In this document: piece by piece, positions 20,275 to 30,004 of the stretch
How the letters are laid out: every line of letters starts with the position of its first letter
Numbering within the stretch: position 1 is the stretch's first letter
Assembly (NCBI RefSeq): GCF_004770105.1
Contig: NZ_RQEY01000019.1
Location: forward strand, 310,001-374,000
Length of the DNA: 64,000 bases
From: Leptospira andrefontaineae
Lineage (GTDB): Bacteria; Spirochaetota; Leptospiria; Leptospirales; Leptospiraceae
Direction: 5' to 3'
The notes under the pieces: model-generated
Database searches by the model: none
What the model was told of the DNA's origin: nothing
The model's input: only the letters and a program-made list of their open reading frames with translations
Translations under genes and position numbers: made by a program

Positions 20275-22335
20275 ATGCGCTCCTGGGATGTACTCAATCG
20301 GTATTTAGAAGAAAATAAGATCCGCTATATCTCCGCTCTCGGATTTTTCGTATTATTATTCATACTGATCGTCTATATTCCTTTCGTTCAAAGAAAGGAC
20401 GTTTATAAAGAATTTATATTAGATCGTCTACGAAGTTCGACCGACTTGGACATCAAAGTTGCGGATTCGGATCTATATCTTCTTCCTTTTCCCGGAATCG
20501 AACTGAATCAAATTGAGATCCGAAAAGATAATGTACTGATCGCAGTCAGCGATAAAGTAGATATAGATATATCTTGGTTCGGCTTAATCAAAAGAATGAT
20601 AGAGATCAGAGATATTTCTATCAATGGTGGATCTCTTCATCTAGAAAGGAGGAAGGATGGATCTTTCGATATAGTAGAATATTTGAATGGAAAGAAGAAG
20701 GAGACAGAACAGAAGAGCAACGTAAAAGAACTTCTGGATGATGTAAATTCCAAGATCGGATTCTCCACTGAAGACTTTTTAGCAGTCAGTTTAAAGAATA
20801 TCGAAATAGATAATTTCACTTTAGTATATAACGAACAAAATCACGAAAAAAAATATATAGTATATTTCAAAAAGTCCCAAGTTTCCGTTTCTTTCTATGG
20901 AAAGGATGTGGATCTTTTATTCCAAGGAAGAATAGACGATCAACCTATCGATCTGGAAATGACAGGCGGCCTGCAAAACTTCCCAATCAATTGGGAAAAA
21001 TTACAATTCAGTGCAATCTTAAAAACGGAAGAACTCTCTCTTTCATTACTTAGAGAAATATTTAATATTTTTCCAGCAGGGGACTTCTCCAAAACAAAAC
21101 TTTCCGGAAGAACGGAAGTCGTAAAAGAAGAAGGTACCATCTTCAAATTCAAAGTCCGAAATCAAGTTAAGGATCTTGCATATAAAGGAGGACTTCCTTT
21201 TGGGAATATCAGATTGAACGTGGACTTCGATCTGGATTTGATCAATAAAAAGGTAGCCTTTCCTTTTATAGAAGCCGTTTGGGAAGGGGTGGCAAAAGCC
21301 ACAGCAAAAGGAAGCGTAAACTGGAAGAACAGAAGTTTAGGTCAGTTCGATATCAAAGCAGATTACGGAGACTATCATAATCTTTTAAAATTAGGAAAAC
21401 TATTCCATGTAAGAGAAGATCTTTTTGATCCGAATTCTCCTCCCGGTATCTTCTATTTTACCGGGGAATTAAATAATATTTTCGCATTCAAACATAGATT
21501 CGCTCATATAAAAATGGAAGCCAAGTATGTGGATCCGCTTCTTTCTATTCCGAATTTTCATGCGTATATCTATAACGGAGAAATATTAGGAAAAGCCAAA
21601 ATATATCCGGATATACCAAAGATAGAAGTAGAGGGAGATGCGCATAGACTCCAAGTAGATAAGGTCCTTCTCCCATATTTATCCGAGAAAATTATGGAAG
21701 GTGAACTTTCTAGTTGGTTCTCTTTCGAAACCCAGATCAGAAATCATTCCAGAGATTCCGTGACCGAACTTTTTGCAAACATGAAAGGGATCGGAAATAT
21801 CACGATCAAAAACGGTGAGCTAGTCGGTTATGCAAACTTTATGGTGCCGGTCTTAAATACTCTTGGTAAAATTATCGCATTCAAAGGTGTAGACGGACGA
21901 GAGTTAAAATTTGAGACCCTTAGATCGGATGTAAAAATTTCAGGCAATGAGATGTACTTTCCTAATATGAAACTGGAAATTGCGGATAGCGGAATGGATG
22001 TGGATGGAAAAGGCACTGTCGGTTTCGATCAAAAAATCGATATGAGACTACATCTTCGTCTAGGCGGAAAAATTATCGGGAAAGGGTTACAAATCCCAAT
22101 CATTTACGCAGGAACTTTCGGAAAAAGTATACCTTATGTAGATCCAATTTGGCTCGGAAGTGTATATACCGGTATGACACTTCTCGGCCCTTATCTGATT
22201 GTTGTCGGCGGACCTTACGCGGGAGGGGTCGCAGGGTCCGTAATTGGAGAATATGTCCGAGATCTTTGGGACGGTGTTACCGGTCTATTCGGTGGAAGTA
22301 GTTCAGACTCGGACAAAAAACAAAAAGAGAAATAA
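20275..22335 (+). CDS. AsmA-like outer-membrane homeostasis protein
   Basis: One N-terminal helix (about residues 17-37) anchors a long periplasmic protein. The early part (RSSTDLDIKVADSDLYLLPFPGIELNQIEI) and the late part near residues 480-640 have the beta-rich AsmA pattern. AsmA relatives are thought to bridge the envelope and move phospholipids. The C-terminus is glycine-rich and ends in a charged tail. It begins two bases after the ABC ATPase stop, so it is co-transcribed with the transporter. 686 aa is within the family range. Confidence 0.82.
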   Translation: MRSWDVLNRYLEENKIRYISALGFFVLLFILIVYIPFVQRKDVYKEFILDRLRSSTDLDIKVADSDLYLLPFPGIELNQIEIRKDNVLIAVSDKVDIDISWFGLIKRMIEIRDISINGGSLHLERRKDGSFDIVEYLNGKKKETEQKSNVKELLDDVNSKIGFSTEDFLAVSLKNIEIDNFTLVYNEQNHEKKYIVYFKKSQVSVSFYGKDVDLLFQGRIDDQPIDLEMTGGLQNFPINWEKLQFSAILKTEELSLSLLREIFNIFPAGDFSKTKLSGRTEVVKEEGTIFKFKVRNQVKDLAYKGGLPFGNIRLNVDFDLDLINKKVAFPFIEAVWEGVAKATAKGSVNWKNRSLGQFDIKADYGDYHNLLKLGKLFHVREDLFDPNSPPGIFYFTGELNNIFAFKHRFAHIKMEAKYVDPLLSIPNFHAYIYNGEILGKAKIYPDIPKIEVEGDAHRLQVDKVLLPYLSEKIMEGELSSWFSFETQIRNHSRDSVTELFANMKGIGNITIKNGELVGYANFMVPVLNTLGKIIAFKGVDGRELKFETLRSDVKISGNEMYFPNMKLEIADSGMDVDGKGTVGFDQKIDMRLHLRLGGKIIGKGLQIPIIYAGTFGKSIPYVDPIWLGSVYTGMTLLGPYLIVVGGPYAGGVAGSVIGEYVRDLWDGVTGLFGGSSSDSDKKQKEK

Positions 22336-22336
22336 A

Positions 22337-24307
22337 TTAGTACTCTTTTCTTTCCAACTCTTCCTTAGTTGGAAATACCAAATTCTGATTCATCAATTCA
22401 TGACTTAGATTCAAGAATGCTCTTGCTTTATTAAAATGAGAATCACAGATCCGGGCTTCCGTATCACAAAGGTTTACTTCTTCCCTTGGACCCTTTGCGG
22501 AATATTTTAAGTTACGATTTCCATCCACAAAATGGATATAGAATAGATCGGACTCGATCCAACCGATCAAATTTCCATAGGCAAAGTACGCAGACTCTGT
22601 CTTTTTAGGAGCAAGCAAATTCCTTCCCATAGCAGAAAAGTAAGCTTCTTTACCAACAAGACCCAAGATCGTAGGAATAACATCCAATTGAGAAGCATCT
22701 CTATCATCTATAGCAGGTAGAATTTTCCCCGGGGAATATATTAAAAACGGAATATTCCTATCTTCGTAATAATCCAAATAACGATGGTGAGTATGATCCG
22801 CTACAAATACAAAAATCGTATTATCAAAATACTTGGATTTTTCCGCTCGGTCCATAAAATCCTTAAGAGCCCAATCCGCATAGTGATACACGTTTAGATA
22901 TTCGAAGTCTCTCTCATCATCTTTAAAGATCCTGAATTTAGGATCTGGAGCCCGGTACGGATAATGTGTGGATAAGGTAAGAGAAACTCCTAAAAAAGGT
23001 TTTTTTGATTCTGAAATTTTTTCGTGCAGCACCTGAAGCACATCTGCATCATCATATCCCCAAGCTCCTATCTTAAATCGATTCAACTTAGCGATCTCTT
23101 TTTCGCCTAAAACAGAATCAAATCCCCAATGAGGCATTAAAGTTGCTTTATTATCAAAACTTAAATCTCCACCGGTTACGAAGAATGTATCGTATCCTAA
23201 ACCTTTGAAAATATTTCCTATCCCGGAAAAATTGCCTAGTACTTGGTGAGTTCGAACAACCGTCAGTCCCGGTCTATCAGGCAATCCGGTAAGAATGGAC
23301 ATCATACCATTAGTAGTTCTTCCACCTGAGGCAAAAAATCTGGTATAAAATCTTCCTTTTCGTAACAGTTTATTAAAATTAGGAGTGAGTTCTTTTCCGA
23401 ATACTTTTCCATCACTGATCGGATCTATAAATTTTCCGGTCCAATTTTCCAGAAGGATCAAAACTATATTCGGGGGTTTCCCGTTGTTTGTTTGTTTCTG
23501 TTTTCTTAATAAAGGATATTTTTTTCCGATAAAATCAGCACCTTCATAAGAGATCTCTTCTCTAACTATACGAACAGATTCTTTGGTTTCTAATTTTAAA
23601 TAATTCGGAATGGATTGGCTTTTTAAATCCATGATGGAAGTAAATACACCATTCAATGCAATATTGTTTACGAAAGAATGTCCGGAAACGATTGCATTAC
23701 TCGCTCTCAAAGGAGTCTCTTGAACACCTCCTCGGATCGCGAAAACAACGAGTACTAAAACTACAAAAGAAAGAATAGAGTCCCTTTTCCAAGATTCAGG
23801 TTCATGTTTGTAAGGATTAAATTTTAAGAATAGATAAGTAGATAAAGGTAAGAATACCAAAACTAAAAGGGAAGCCACCACAGCTAAGAAAGGATTCTGT
23901 TCAAAGGCGGATCTTAAGATCACACCCATATCCTTTCCAATGAATACGAAACCTTCATAACCTATATGTTTATTCGCATTTTCGAAATAAACTATATCAG
24001 CTATCAAATGTGAAAGCATCCAAACGCTGATCACGATCGGAAAGTATCCCCAGAAAAAGTTGAAAAACTTAAATCGATTTATATAAGGAAGACAAGAAAG
24101 AAAAGCAAACGGTCCTAAGATCATTCCGATCACGGAAATATCGAACCTAAGTCCTACCAAGATTGCCCACAAAACATCCTTGGTTTCCGCACCTTCTAAT
24201 CTATAGGAATACACCCAAAGAAAAGCTGCTTTATAAAGAATTAGAATTAGAACAAAGTAGATGGCATATCCGCCGATCAATTTAAGATTGGTTGGTAAAC
24301 GTTTCAT
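22337..24307 (-). CDS. LtaS-like membrane phosphotransferase (alkaline phosphatase superfamily)
   Basis: Five N-terminal helices (about residues 10-190) and an external catalytic domain. The nucleophile region GGRTTNGMMSILTGLP has a Thr and no Cys, as in lipoteichoic acid synthases and phosphoglycerol transferases. VADHTHHRYLDYY supplies the metal-binding Asp/His, and VLILLENWTGK-like residues form the first metal loop. A diderm spirochaete has no lipoteichoic acid, so the true head-group substrate is unknown. The frame opens at a TTG at 24316, but the ATG at 24307 is preferred. Ends one base from the convergent AsmA gene. Confidence 0.82.
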   Translation of the reverse strand: MKRLPTNLKLIGGYAIYFVLILILYKAAFLWVYSYRLEGAETKDVLWAILVGLRFDISVIGMILGPFAFLSCLPYINRFKFFNFFWGYFPIVISVWMLSHLIADIVYFENANKHIGYEGFVFIGKDMGVILRSAFEQNPFLAVVASLLVLVFLPLSTYLFLKFNPYKHEPESWKRDSILSFVVLVLVVFAIRGGVQETPLRASNAIVSGHSFVNNIALNGVFTSIMDLKSQSIPNYLKLETKESVRIVREEISYEGADFIGKKYPLLRKQKQTNNGKPPNIVLILLENWTGKFIDPISDGKVFGKELTPNFNKLLRKGRFYTRFFASGGRTTNGMMSILTGLPDRPGLTVVRTHQVLGNFSGIGNIFKGLGYDTFFVTGGDLSFDNKATLMPHWGFDSVLGEKEIAKLNRFKIGAWGYDDADVLQVLHEKISESKKPFLGVSLTLSTHYPYRAPDPKFRIFKDDERDFEYLNVYHYADWALKDFMDRAEKSKYFDNTIFVFVADHTHHRYLDYYEDRNIPFLIYSPGKILPAIDDRDASQLDVIPTILGLVGKEAYFSAMGRNLLAPKKTESAYFAYGNLIGWIESDLFYIHFVDGNRNLKYSAKGPREEVNLCDTEARICDSHFNKARAFLNLSHELMNQNLVFPTKEELERKEY

Positions 24308-24387
24308 CTTTTCCAATTGATTAGAATTTTAGAGAGCCTGTCGGGCAAGACAAAAAAGAGAGATACGGCTACCAACCAAAGTCTTAT

Positions 24388-26298
24388 TTAGTCTAGGTCC
24401 AAACCTTCTAATCTTAAAACTTCCAGAGCGTTACTGGACTGTACTATACCGGATCTGATCTTATAATCGAAAGTCATCTTGCCGTTCTCAATTTCTTCCC
24501 TGAAGTGAAACAAAGAAAGTTCGGGTAAGTCCGCCAATTCAAGATCATGAGTTGTAATAATTCCGAACACACCGTACTGTCTTAATTTTTTCAATATTCC
24601 TTTGCAGGCAATTGTTCTTTCTCTTGAATTCGTGCCTTTTAGGATCTCGTCCAATAGCACTAACCTACCTTTCTGAGAATTTTTAATATCTTGTAATATT
24701 CTTCCCAGACGTCTGACTTCCGCATAAAAGAATGAGATACCCTCCTCTACAGAGTCTTCATTTCGGATACTGGAATGTACGTCTAAGATAGGAGTTATAA
24801 ATTCGGAAGCGGGTACTGGTCCTCCAGCCATTGCAAATATTCCTGAAATTCCCAATGCTCTTAAGTAAGTGGTCTTTCCAGACATATTCGATCCGGTTAA
24901 AAGAAGAAGTTTTCCTGGTTGCATAGGTTCCAGATCGTTCGCTACTCTTTTGTCGGAAGGAATTAACGGATGTACAAGATTTTTTGCATGAATCGTTGTA
25001 TTTGATTTTTCTAATATAGGAAAAGTAAATTCCGGCTCTATCCAGCTTAGATTCGCAAGTGGGAGCAAAGAATCCAGCTCGGCAAGATCCGACATGGATG
25101 CCTTTAGAGAAGTGCCGTTTTTATTCCACCAAGAAGTATACCTTCTCCAAATCCAAAGATCGAAAAAGAACAAAATATTCAATAATGCGTGAGCTAAAGG
25201 AGACTGAGTATAAGCGGCTAAATTGGAAATTTTAAGAAATTGTTTCCAAGAGTTTTTGAGTTCTTTCTGATTCCAATTGGAAAGAAAAATTTCTCCCTTT
25301 GTTCCGGAAAGATTAGAAGAACGAATATATAGTAAAAGTTTTCCTAATTCCTCCAATGTTTCCGAATCTTCTGCGATTGGCTGGAGCATCTTTAAGGATC
25401 TATTTCGATAAGATCCGAAAAATGCAGAATGAAGAATGAAGATCCCGAATCCCCAGGTTTGTCCGAATAAAAAACTTCCTAATACTAAAATCCAAACAAG
25501 AGCGAGCCAAACTGGAAATAAAACTCTGAGCGCTCCAGCCACTTTTCCAAAAGAAGATTTCCAAAAATCATTTGGCTCTTCTTCAAATAAATTGAACGGA
25601 AAATCTGTCTTATTCTTTTCGGAACGTTCCGGTTGAAGACTACCGATCTTAGGAATATAAGAAGGAAGTTTTTCATCTTCTCCCTCTCTTCTTGCCGGAA
25701 AGGAAGCTTCATACAATCTAAACTGCCTGAGCAACTTTTGGAGTACTTTTGCTCTTTTAGAAAGACCGATAACTACAGTTTGTCTCGCCATTACCTTTGA
25801 TTCTTCGGGAGTTTCCAAGAAATATTCTAAAAACTTGGAAGTTCCTTTTTGTATGACAGTGGTGTCTATTCTGGAAAAGATCCCCTTCTCTCCCAAAAAA
25901 TCCAAATCCTTTGTCCAAGGCGGAAGGCCGGTCTCTAATACAAGATTCTTATAATATTCTCTTTTAGACTTTGGATAATGTTTTCCATCCAATTGGATTC
26001 TGGAGATCTGAGCTGTTATGAAATCTGACCAAACATTTAACCTTCTAATCTTCTCCCTTCTCTTTTGATACGCGGATAATAAACGATAGAAGACTGCTAA
26101 AATGAGAATGGAAGGTAAATAGTATAGATCAGAGACAGTTCGAAGAAGATAAACTCCAACAATCCAAACGATAAAAAATAAGAAGGAAAGTATTCTGAAA
26201 GTGGATAATAGGGAAAGAGCGGATTCTTCCTTTTGGATGATCCTGCCAAGGCGGGAAATTTCGGATCCAAGTCGACGGACCCTGTTTAGGGCGTTCAT
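24388..26298 (-). CDS. Membrane-anchored MutS-like ATPase
   Basis: The C-terminal 200 residues are a MutS-type ATPase (domain V): Walker [14 protein letters not shown], Walker [16 protein letters not shown], and THD after it. The N-terminal part has two helices near residues 45-85 and two more near residues 255-290, and no mismatch-recognition domain. It therefore belongs to the MutS-related membrane group and not to MutS or MutS2 proper. The role is unknown. The ATG at 26298 overlaps the stop of the small upstream gene by 4 bases. Confidence 0.85.
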   Translation of the reverse strand: MNALNRVRRLGSEISRLGRIIQKEESALSLLSTFRILSFLFFIVWIVGVYLLRTVSDLYYLPSILILAVFYRLLSAYQKRREKIRRLNVWSDFITAQISRIQLDGKHYPKSKREYYKNLVLETGLPPWTKDLDFLGEKGIFSRIDTTVIQKGTSKFLEYFLETPEESKVMARQTVVIGLSKRAKVLQKLLRQFRLYEASFPARREGEDEKLPSYIPKIGSLQPERSEKNKTDFPFNLFEEEPNDFWKSSFGKVAGALRVLFPVWLALVWILVLGSFLFGQTWGFGIFILHSAFFGSYRNRSLKMLQPIAEDSETLEELGKLLLYIRSSNLSGTKGEIFLSNWNQKELKNSWKQFLKISNLAAYTQSPLAHALLNILFFFDLWIWRRYTSWWNKNGTSLKASMSDLAELDSLLPLANLSWIEPEFTFPILEKSNTTIHAKNLVHPLIPSDKRVANDLEPMQPGKLLLLTGSNMSGKTTYLRALGISGIFAMAGGPVPASEFITPILDVHSSIRNEDSVEEGISFFYAEVRRLGRILQDIKNSQKGRLVLLDEILKGTNSRERTIACKGILKKLRQYGVFGIITTHDLELADLPELSLFHFREEIENGKMTFDYKIRSGIVQSSNALEVLRLEGLDLD

Positions 26299-26528
26299 AC
26301 CGCTAAAGTAACGTTCTCGTAGTTTTCGGTCTCTCTTTTGTATATTTCATGGTCCAAAAGACGGACCAAGGAACCAACATCTTGCATCAACCATTTGGAA
26401 ACCGTTTTACCTTTTTCGCGGCCCAAAATTTTGTCCACGTAGACGTAACCGAATAGATCTGTACCGTACTCGTATACGACGAATCTTCCCGATCTTTTGC
26501 CGGTCCTATTTTCCAGACGGATCTGCAT
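26295..26528 (-). CDS. Small hypothetical protein, 77 aa, upstream of the MutS-like gene
   Basis: Family not recognised. The frame is open to 26870, but its upstream half is antisense to another small gene and is low in normal protein character, so I start at the ATG at 26528. The product is mixed polar and hydrophobic with [14 protein letters not shown] and a C-terminal acidic tail. The ATGA overlap with the MutS-like gene is the main argument that it is real. A GGAG lies about 13 bases before the ATG, rather far. Confidence 0.5.
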   Translation of the reverse strand: MQIRLENRTGKRSGRFVVYEYGTDLFGYVYVDKILGREKGKTVSKWLMQDVGSLVRLLDHEIYKRETENYENVTLAV

Positions 26529-26691
26529 TTTACCGAATTTACTCCGCACTTTCTTTTCGTACAAGAAAAAAAATATCTCAAGTATTTTTGCAAAGTCCCG
26601 AAGTACAGTTTGGGAGAAAGCTTCCTTTCCAAGGATGGAAAACCGGAACTTTCTCCCTTTTTTCCCAAATGGGGTCGCACGGAGGCGATTT

Positions 26692-26898
26692 ATGATATAT
26701 CCCGAAATGGATCCGGATCTACGGAGTTCCTTCGCAAAAATCGGAAAAACCTTTGCTAATCTTACAAACGACACTGCCTTACCCGAATTCGGTTTAAAAG
26801 CGGGGAATTTGCTGGATCGAAAACAAATGAAAATTTTAATCGAGATCCGAAAAAGAAGAATCAATTCCAAACAATGGAATAGCTTCCAAAAAGATTAA
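26692..26898 (+). CDS. Small hypothetical protein, 68 aa
   Basis: Not recognised. The case for it rests on a strong GGAGG Shine-Dalgarno 7 bases before the ATG and a well-formed protein with a basic C-terminal part ([20 protein letters not shown]). It is divergent from the 77-aa gene. The frame stays open upstream to 26497, but that extension lacks a ribosome site and is antisense to the other gene. A hairpin follows the stop. Confidence 0.5.
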   Translation: MIYPEMDPDLRSSFAKIGKTFANLTNDTALPEFGLKAGNLLDRKQMKILIEIRKRRINSKQWNSFQKD

Positions 26899-26913
26899 AA
26901 CCCAAACCAGGAA

Positions 26914-26944
26914 CAAAAAAAGCCCCTCGATCTCTCGAGAGGCT
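26914..26944. terminator. Intrinsic terminator between convergent genes
   Basis: A 10-bp stem AGCCCCTCGA / TCGAGAGGCT with one mismatch and a 4-base loop lies at 26921-26944, next to a run of seven A at 26914-26920. The A-run reads as a T-tract for the minus strand, so it best ends the caspase-like gene (stop 26971). It may also stop the small plus-strand gene. Confidence 0.7.
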
Positions 26945-26970
26945 CTTCCTGAAAACTAAATATTCTGTTC

Positions 26971-28593
26971 TTAATATTTAGTTTTGGTAGAAGGAAGTTT
27001 CACATTCAGGATAATATCCACTTCAGTTACTTCTCCCTCTCTCACCTTAATATCAGCATTATTCAAGTTCAGATCTTCTGCGAAGGTAGCCTTGATCTCA
27101 TACTCTCCCGGTTTTAAGTTTGTAAACCAGAAGTTACCGTTTTGATCAGTATTTAATTTATTTATACCAGTCACGCTTGTAACGGTTGGCATGAAGATCG
27201 GCTGATTGATCACAGGGTTATCCAAGGTTCTGTAGAATACTTTTCCTCGGATCGCTCCGTAGCCTGTCATAGAAGTAACAACTTCCAGATCATTTCTCTT
27301 ATTAGGAAGAACTGCCTGGGTTTTTTGAACTTCAGGATAATCATCCGCTTGGATGGTTACCTTGTGAACTCCAGCCGGAACACCTTTAACGGTTAAAGTG
27401 TAAGTTGCACCTGCAGTGAGTTTACCCATTCTCTTAGTTGCGCCCCAATAGTTAGAAGATTCAGTAGTGATCGTCTTATCCACTTCCTTATCGTCTATGA
27501 GTACTCGGATAGAACGATTTCCCACCCTCTTCTTACCAGAGGTAATACGGATCTCCGGAGGAAGATCGGACACAGCATATGCTCTGTCTTGGATAATAGT
27601 GGTTTTGATTACCAAATCACCTTTCAGATTTGTAGGAACAACTGGAGGCTCTTCATTAGTGACCACCGGGGTTTCAGGCTCCGGTTTAGGAGGTTGAACA
27701 TCCGGAATTGGAGTAGGATTCACAGGCGGTTTAACAGGCTCTACAGGTTTTGGAGGGTCCGGCTTTTTTTCTCCGGCTAAGAAGATACCAGACGCGTTAC
27801 CCGAAATCTGAGGTACTTGTTCGTGATCGTACTTTTTAGCCATATTCACTGTTTCATCTTTAGAAGCGAAGAAGGCTTCGAGCGCAGTGATCACATTGTC
27901 TTGGTTTAAGTCCCCACTAGAAAGGGCCTTTCCGAAATTATAAGTAAAGATCCCGTGATTGATTGTTCCGCCAACTTCGATCGCAGTTTGGTTATCATCC
28001 GCACTGGAAATGATCGCTTTGTCTTGGAAGAAAAAGTCTTGGGAGTCTTGTTTAACTGTTCCATCACTTCCTTCCGGAATTGGAACATTAGCAGAACCTC
28101 TGGTTGCCTTTCCTTTTTTAGCGATACCTCCGGAGAAGCAGCAGTCGAAAACGAAAACAGTCTTAGGAGATTTGATCGCTTCTAGATAATCATTCAACTC
28201 ATCGTCGGAAAGGTGAGGCCTATCATAACAAATGATCAAGTTCCTCATTCCGTTCTTTGCTTTTTCATCTCTTTGAAAAGCACCGTGACCGGAGAAATAA
28301 AGAAATACCGTATCATCCGCTTTTGCTTTAGAAGCAAGAGCCTTAATTTCTTTCTGTATATTGTCCTTGGTAACATCTTTACCCAAAACAATTTTGATCT
28401 CATCGAATTTTCCTACACGTTTGATCTCATCGTGTAGATATTTGGCATCGGCCTCACAAAGATTTAACTCCGGAATTCCGGCTTTGTTTCCTTTATAGTT
28501 AGATCCGAAGATAAGGCCTAACCTTTTCTGTGCGAATACATCAGTAGAAAACAAAAAGAGGGAAATTCCGATTATGGAAATTAAGGATTTCAA
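26971..28593 (-). CDS. Exported caspase-like (C14) peptidase with C-terminal beta-sandwich modules
   Basis: A signal peptide (cleaved near residue 21, VFAQ) is followed by a caspase-like p20 domain (about residues 22-280). The catalytic dyad is intact: SGHG with His103 and DCCFSGG with Cys152. A proline-rich linker follows (about residues 276-325). Two beta-sandwich parts follow: a PEGA-like or carrier-type segment ([16 protein letters not shown]) and a carboxypeptidase-regulatory-like module ([10 protein letters not shown] ... [20 protein letters not shown]). The start is TTG with a perfect AGGAGG 6 bases upstream. Bacterial caspase homologues usually cleave after Arg or Lys; the target here is unknown. 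Single-gene unit. Confidence 0.88.
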   Translation of the reverse strand: MKSLISIIGISLFLFSTDVFAQKRLGLIFGSNYKGNKAGIPELNLCEADAKYLHDEIKRVGKFDEIKIVLGKDVTKDNIQKEIKALASKAKADDTVFLYFSGHGAFQRDEKAKNGMRNLIICYDRPHLSDDELNDYLEAIKSPKTVFVFDCCFSGGIAKKGKATRGSANVPIPEGSDGTVKQDSQDFFFQDKAIISSADDNQTAIEVGGTINHGIFTYNFGKALSSGDLNQDNVITALEAFFASKDETVNMAKKYDHEQVPQISGNASGIFLAGEKKPDPPKPVEPVKPPVNPTPIPDVQPPKPEPETPVVTNEEPPVVPTNLKGDLVIKTTIIQDRAYAVSDLPPEIRITSGKKRVGNRSIRVLIDDKEVDKTITTESSNYWGATKRMGKLTAGATYTLTVKGVPAGVHKVTIQADDYPEVQKTQAVLPNKRNDLEVVTSMTGYGAIRGKVFYRTLDNPVINQPIFMPTVTSVTGINKLNTDQNGNFWFTNLKPGEYEIKATFAEDLNLNNADIKVREGEVTEVDIILNVKLPSTKTKY

Positions 28594-28910
28594 TCAGAGC
28601 CTCCTGGCTTGGGTGTCTCAAAATAGCAAAAAGCTAGGCTTTGTCATTATTTTTTTGCCCTAAGGATAGATACCTTCCTAGAGCGAGTACCGGACGTAAG
28701 ACCGAGGATTTTCCGATTTTTTTTCCAAACTTAGAATGATTTTAGGGGGTTTGAGCAAGAAATTTCCAAAATGTCCTGGGGGTTTTCGAACAACTATTGA
28801 TTTTTAGGGATCTTTTCGATTACCTAAGAGACGGGAAGAAGTCGCTGAGGCTACCAAACAAAAAAGGCCGGAAAATTCCGGCCTTTTAACATCTAAATAT
28901 TAGGATTTTA
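28594..28910. other. Intergenic region of about 315 bases
   Basis: Lies between the caspase-like gene start and the ilvC stop. It contains the caspase gene's Shine-Dalgarno (28600-28605) and the ilvC terminator (28861-28887). I see no coding frame or RNA gene in the rest. Confidence 0.6.
28861..28887 (-). terminator. Intrinsic terminator of ilvC
   Basis: Perfect 12-bp palindromic stem AAAAGGCCGGAA / TTCCGGCCTTTT around AA, 24 bases after the ilvC stop. T-run on the minus strand. Confidence 0.85.
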
Positions 28911-29942
<1,032 letters not shown>

Positions 29943-30004
29943 CTAAAAAGGCGTCTTTTTTACAAAACATTGTGAAATGGCCGATTCCACAATCTAAATT
30001 TGTT

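Noticed and set aside
26497..26691. N-terminal extension of the 68-aa plus-strand gene
   Set aside because: The GGAGG at the internal ATG marks the start; the extension is antisense to the other small gene.
26529..26870. N-terminal extension of the 77-aa minus-strand gene
   Set aside because: Antisense to the small plus-strand gene and without a ribosome site; the downstream ATG is preferred.
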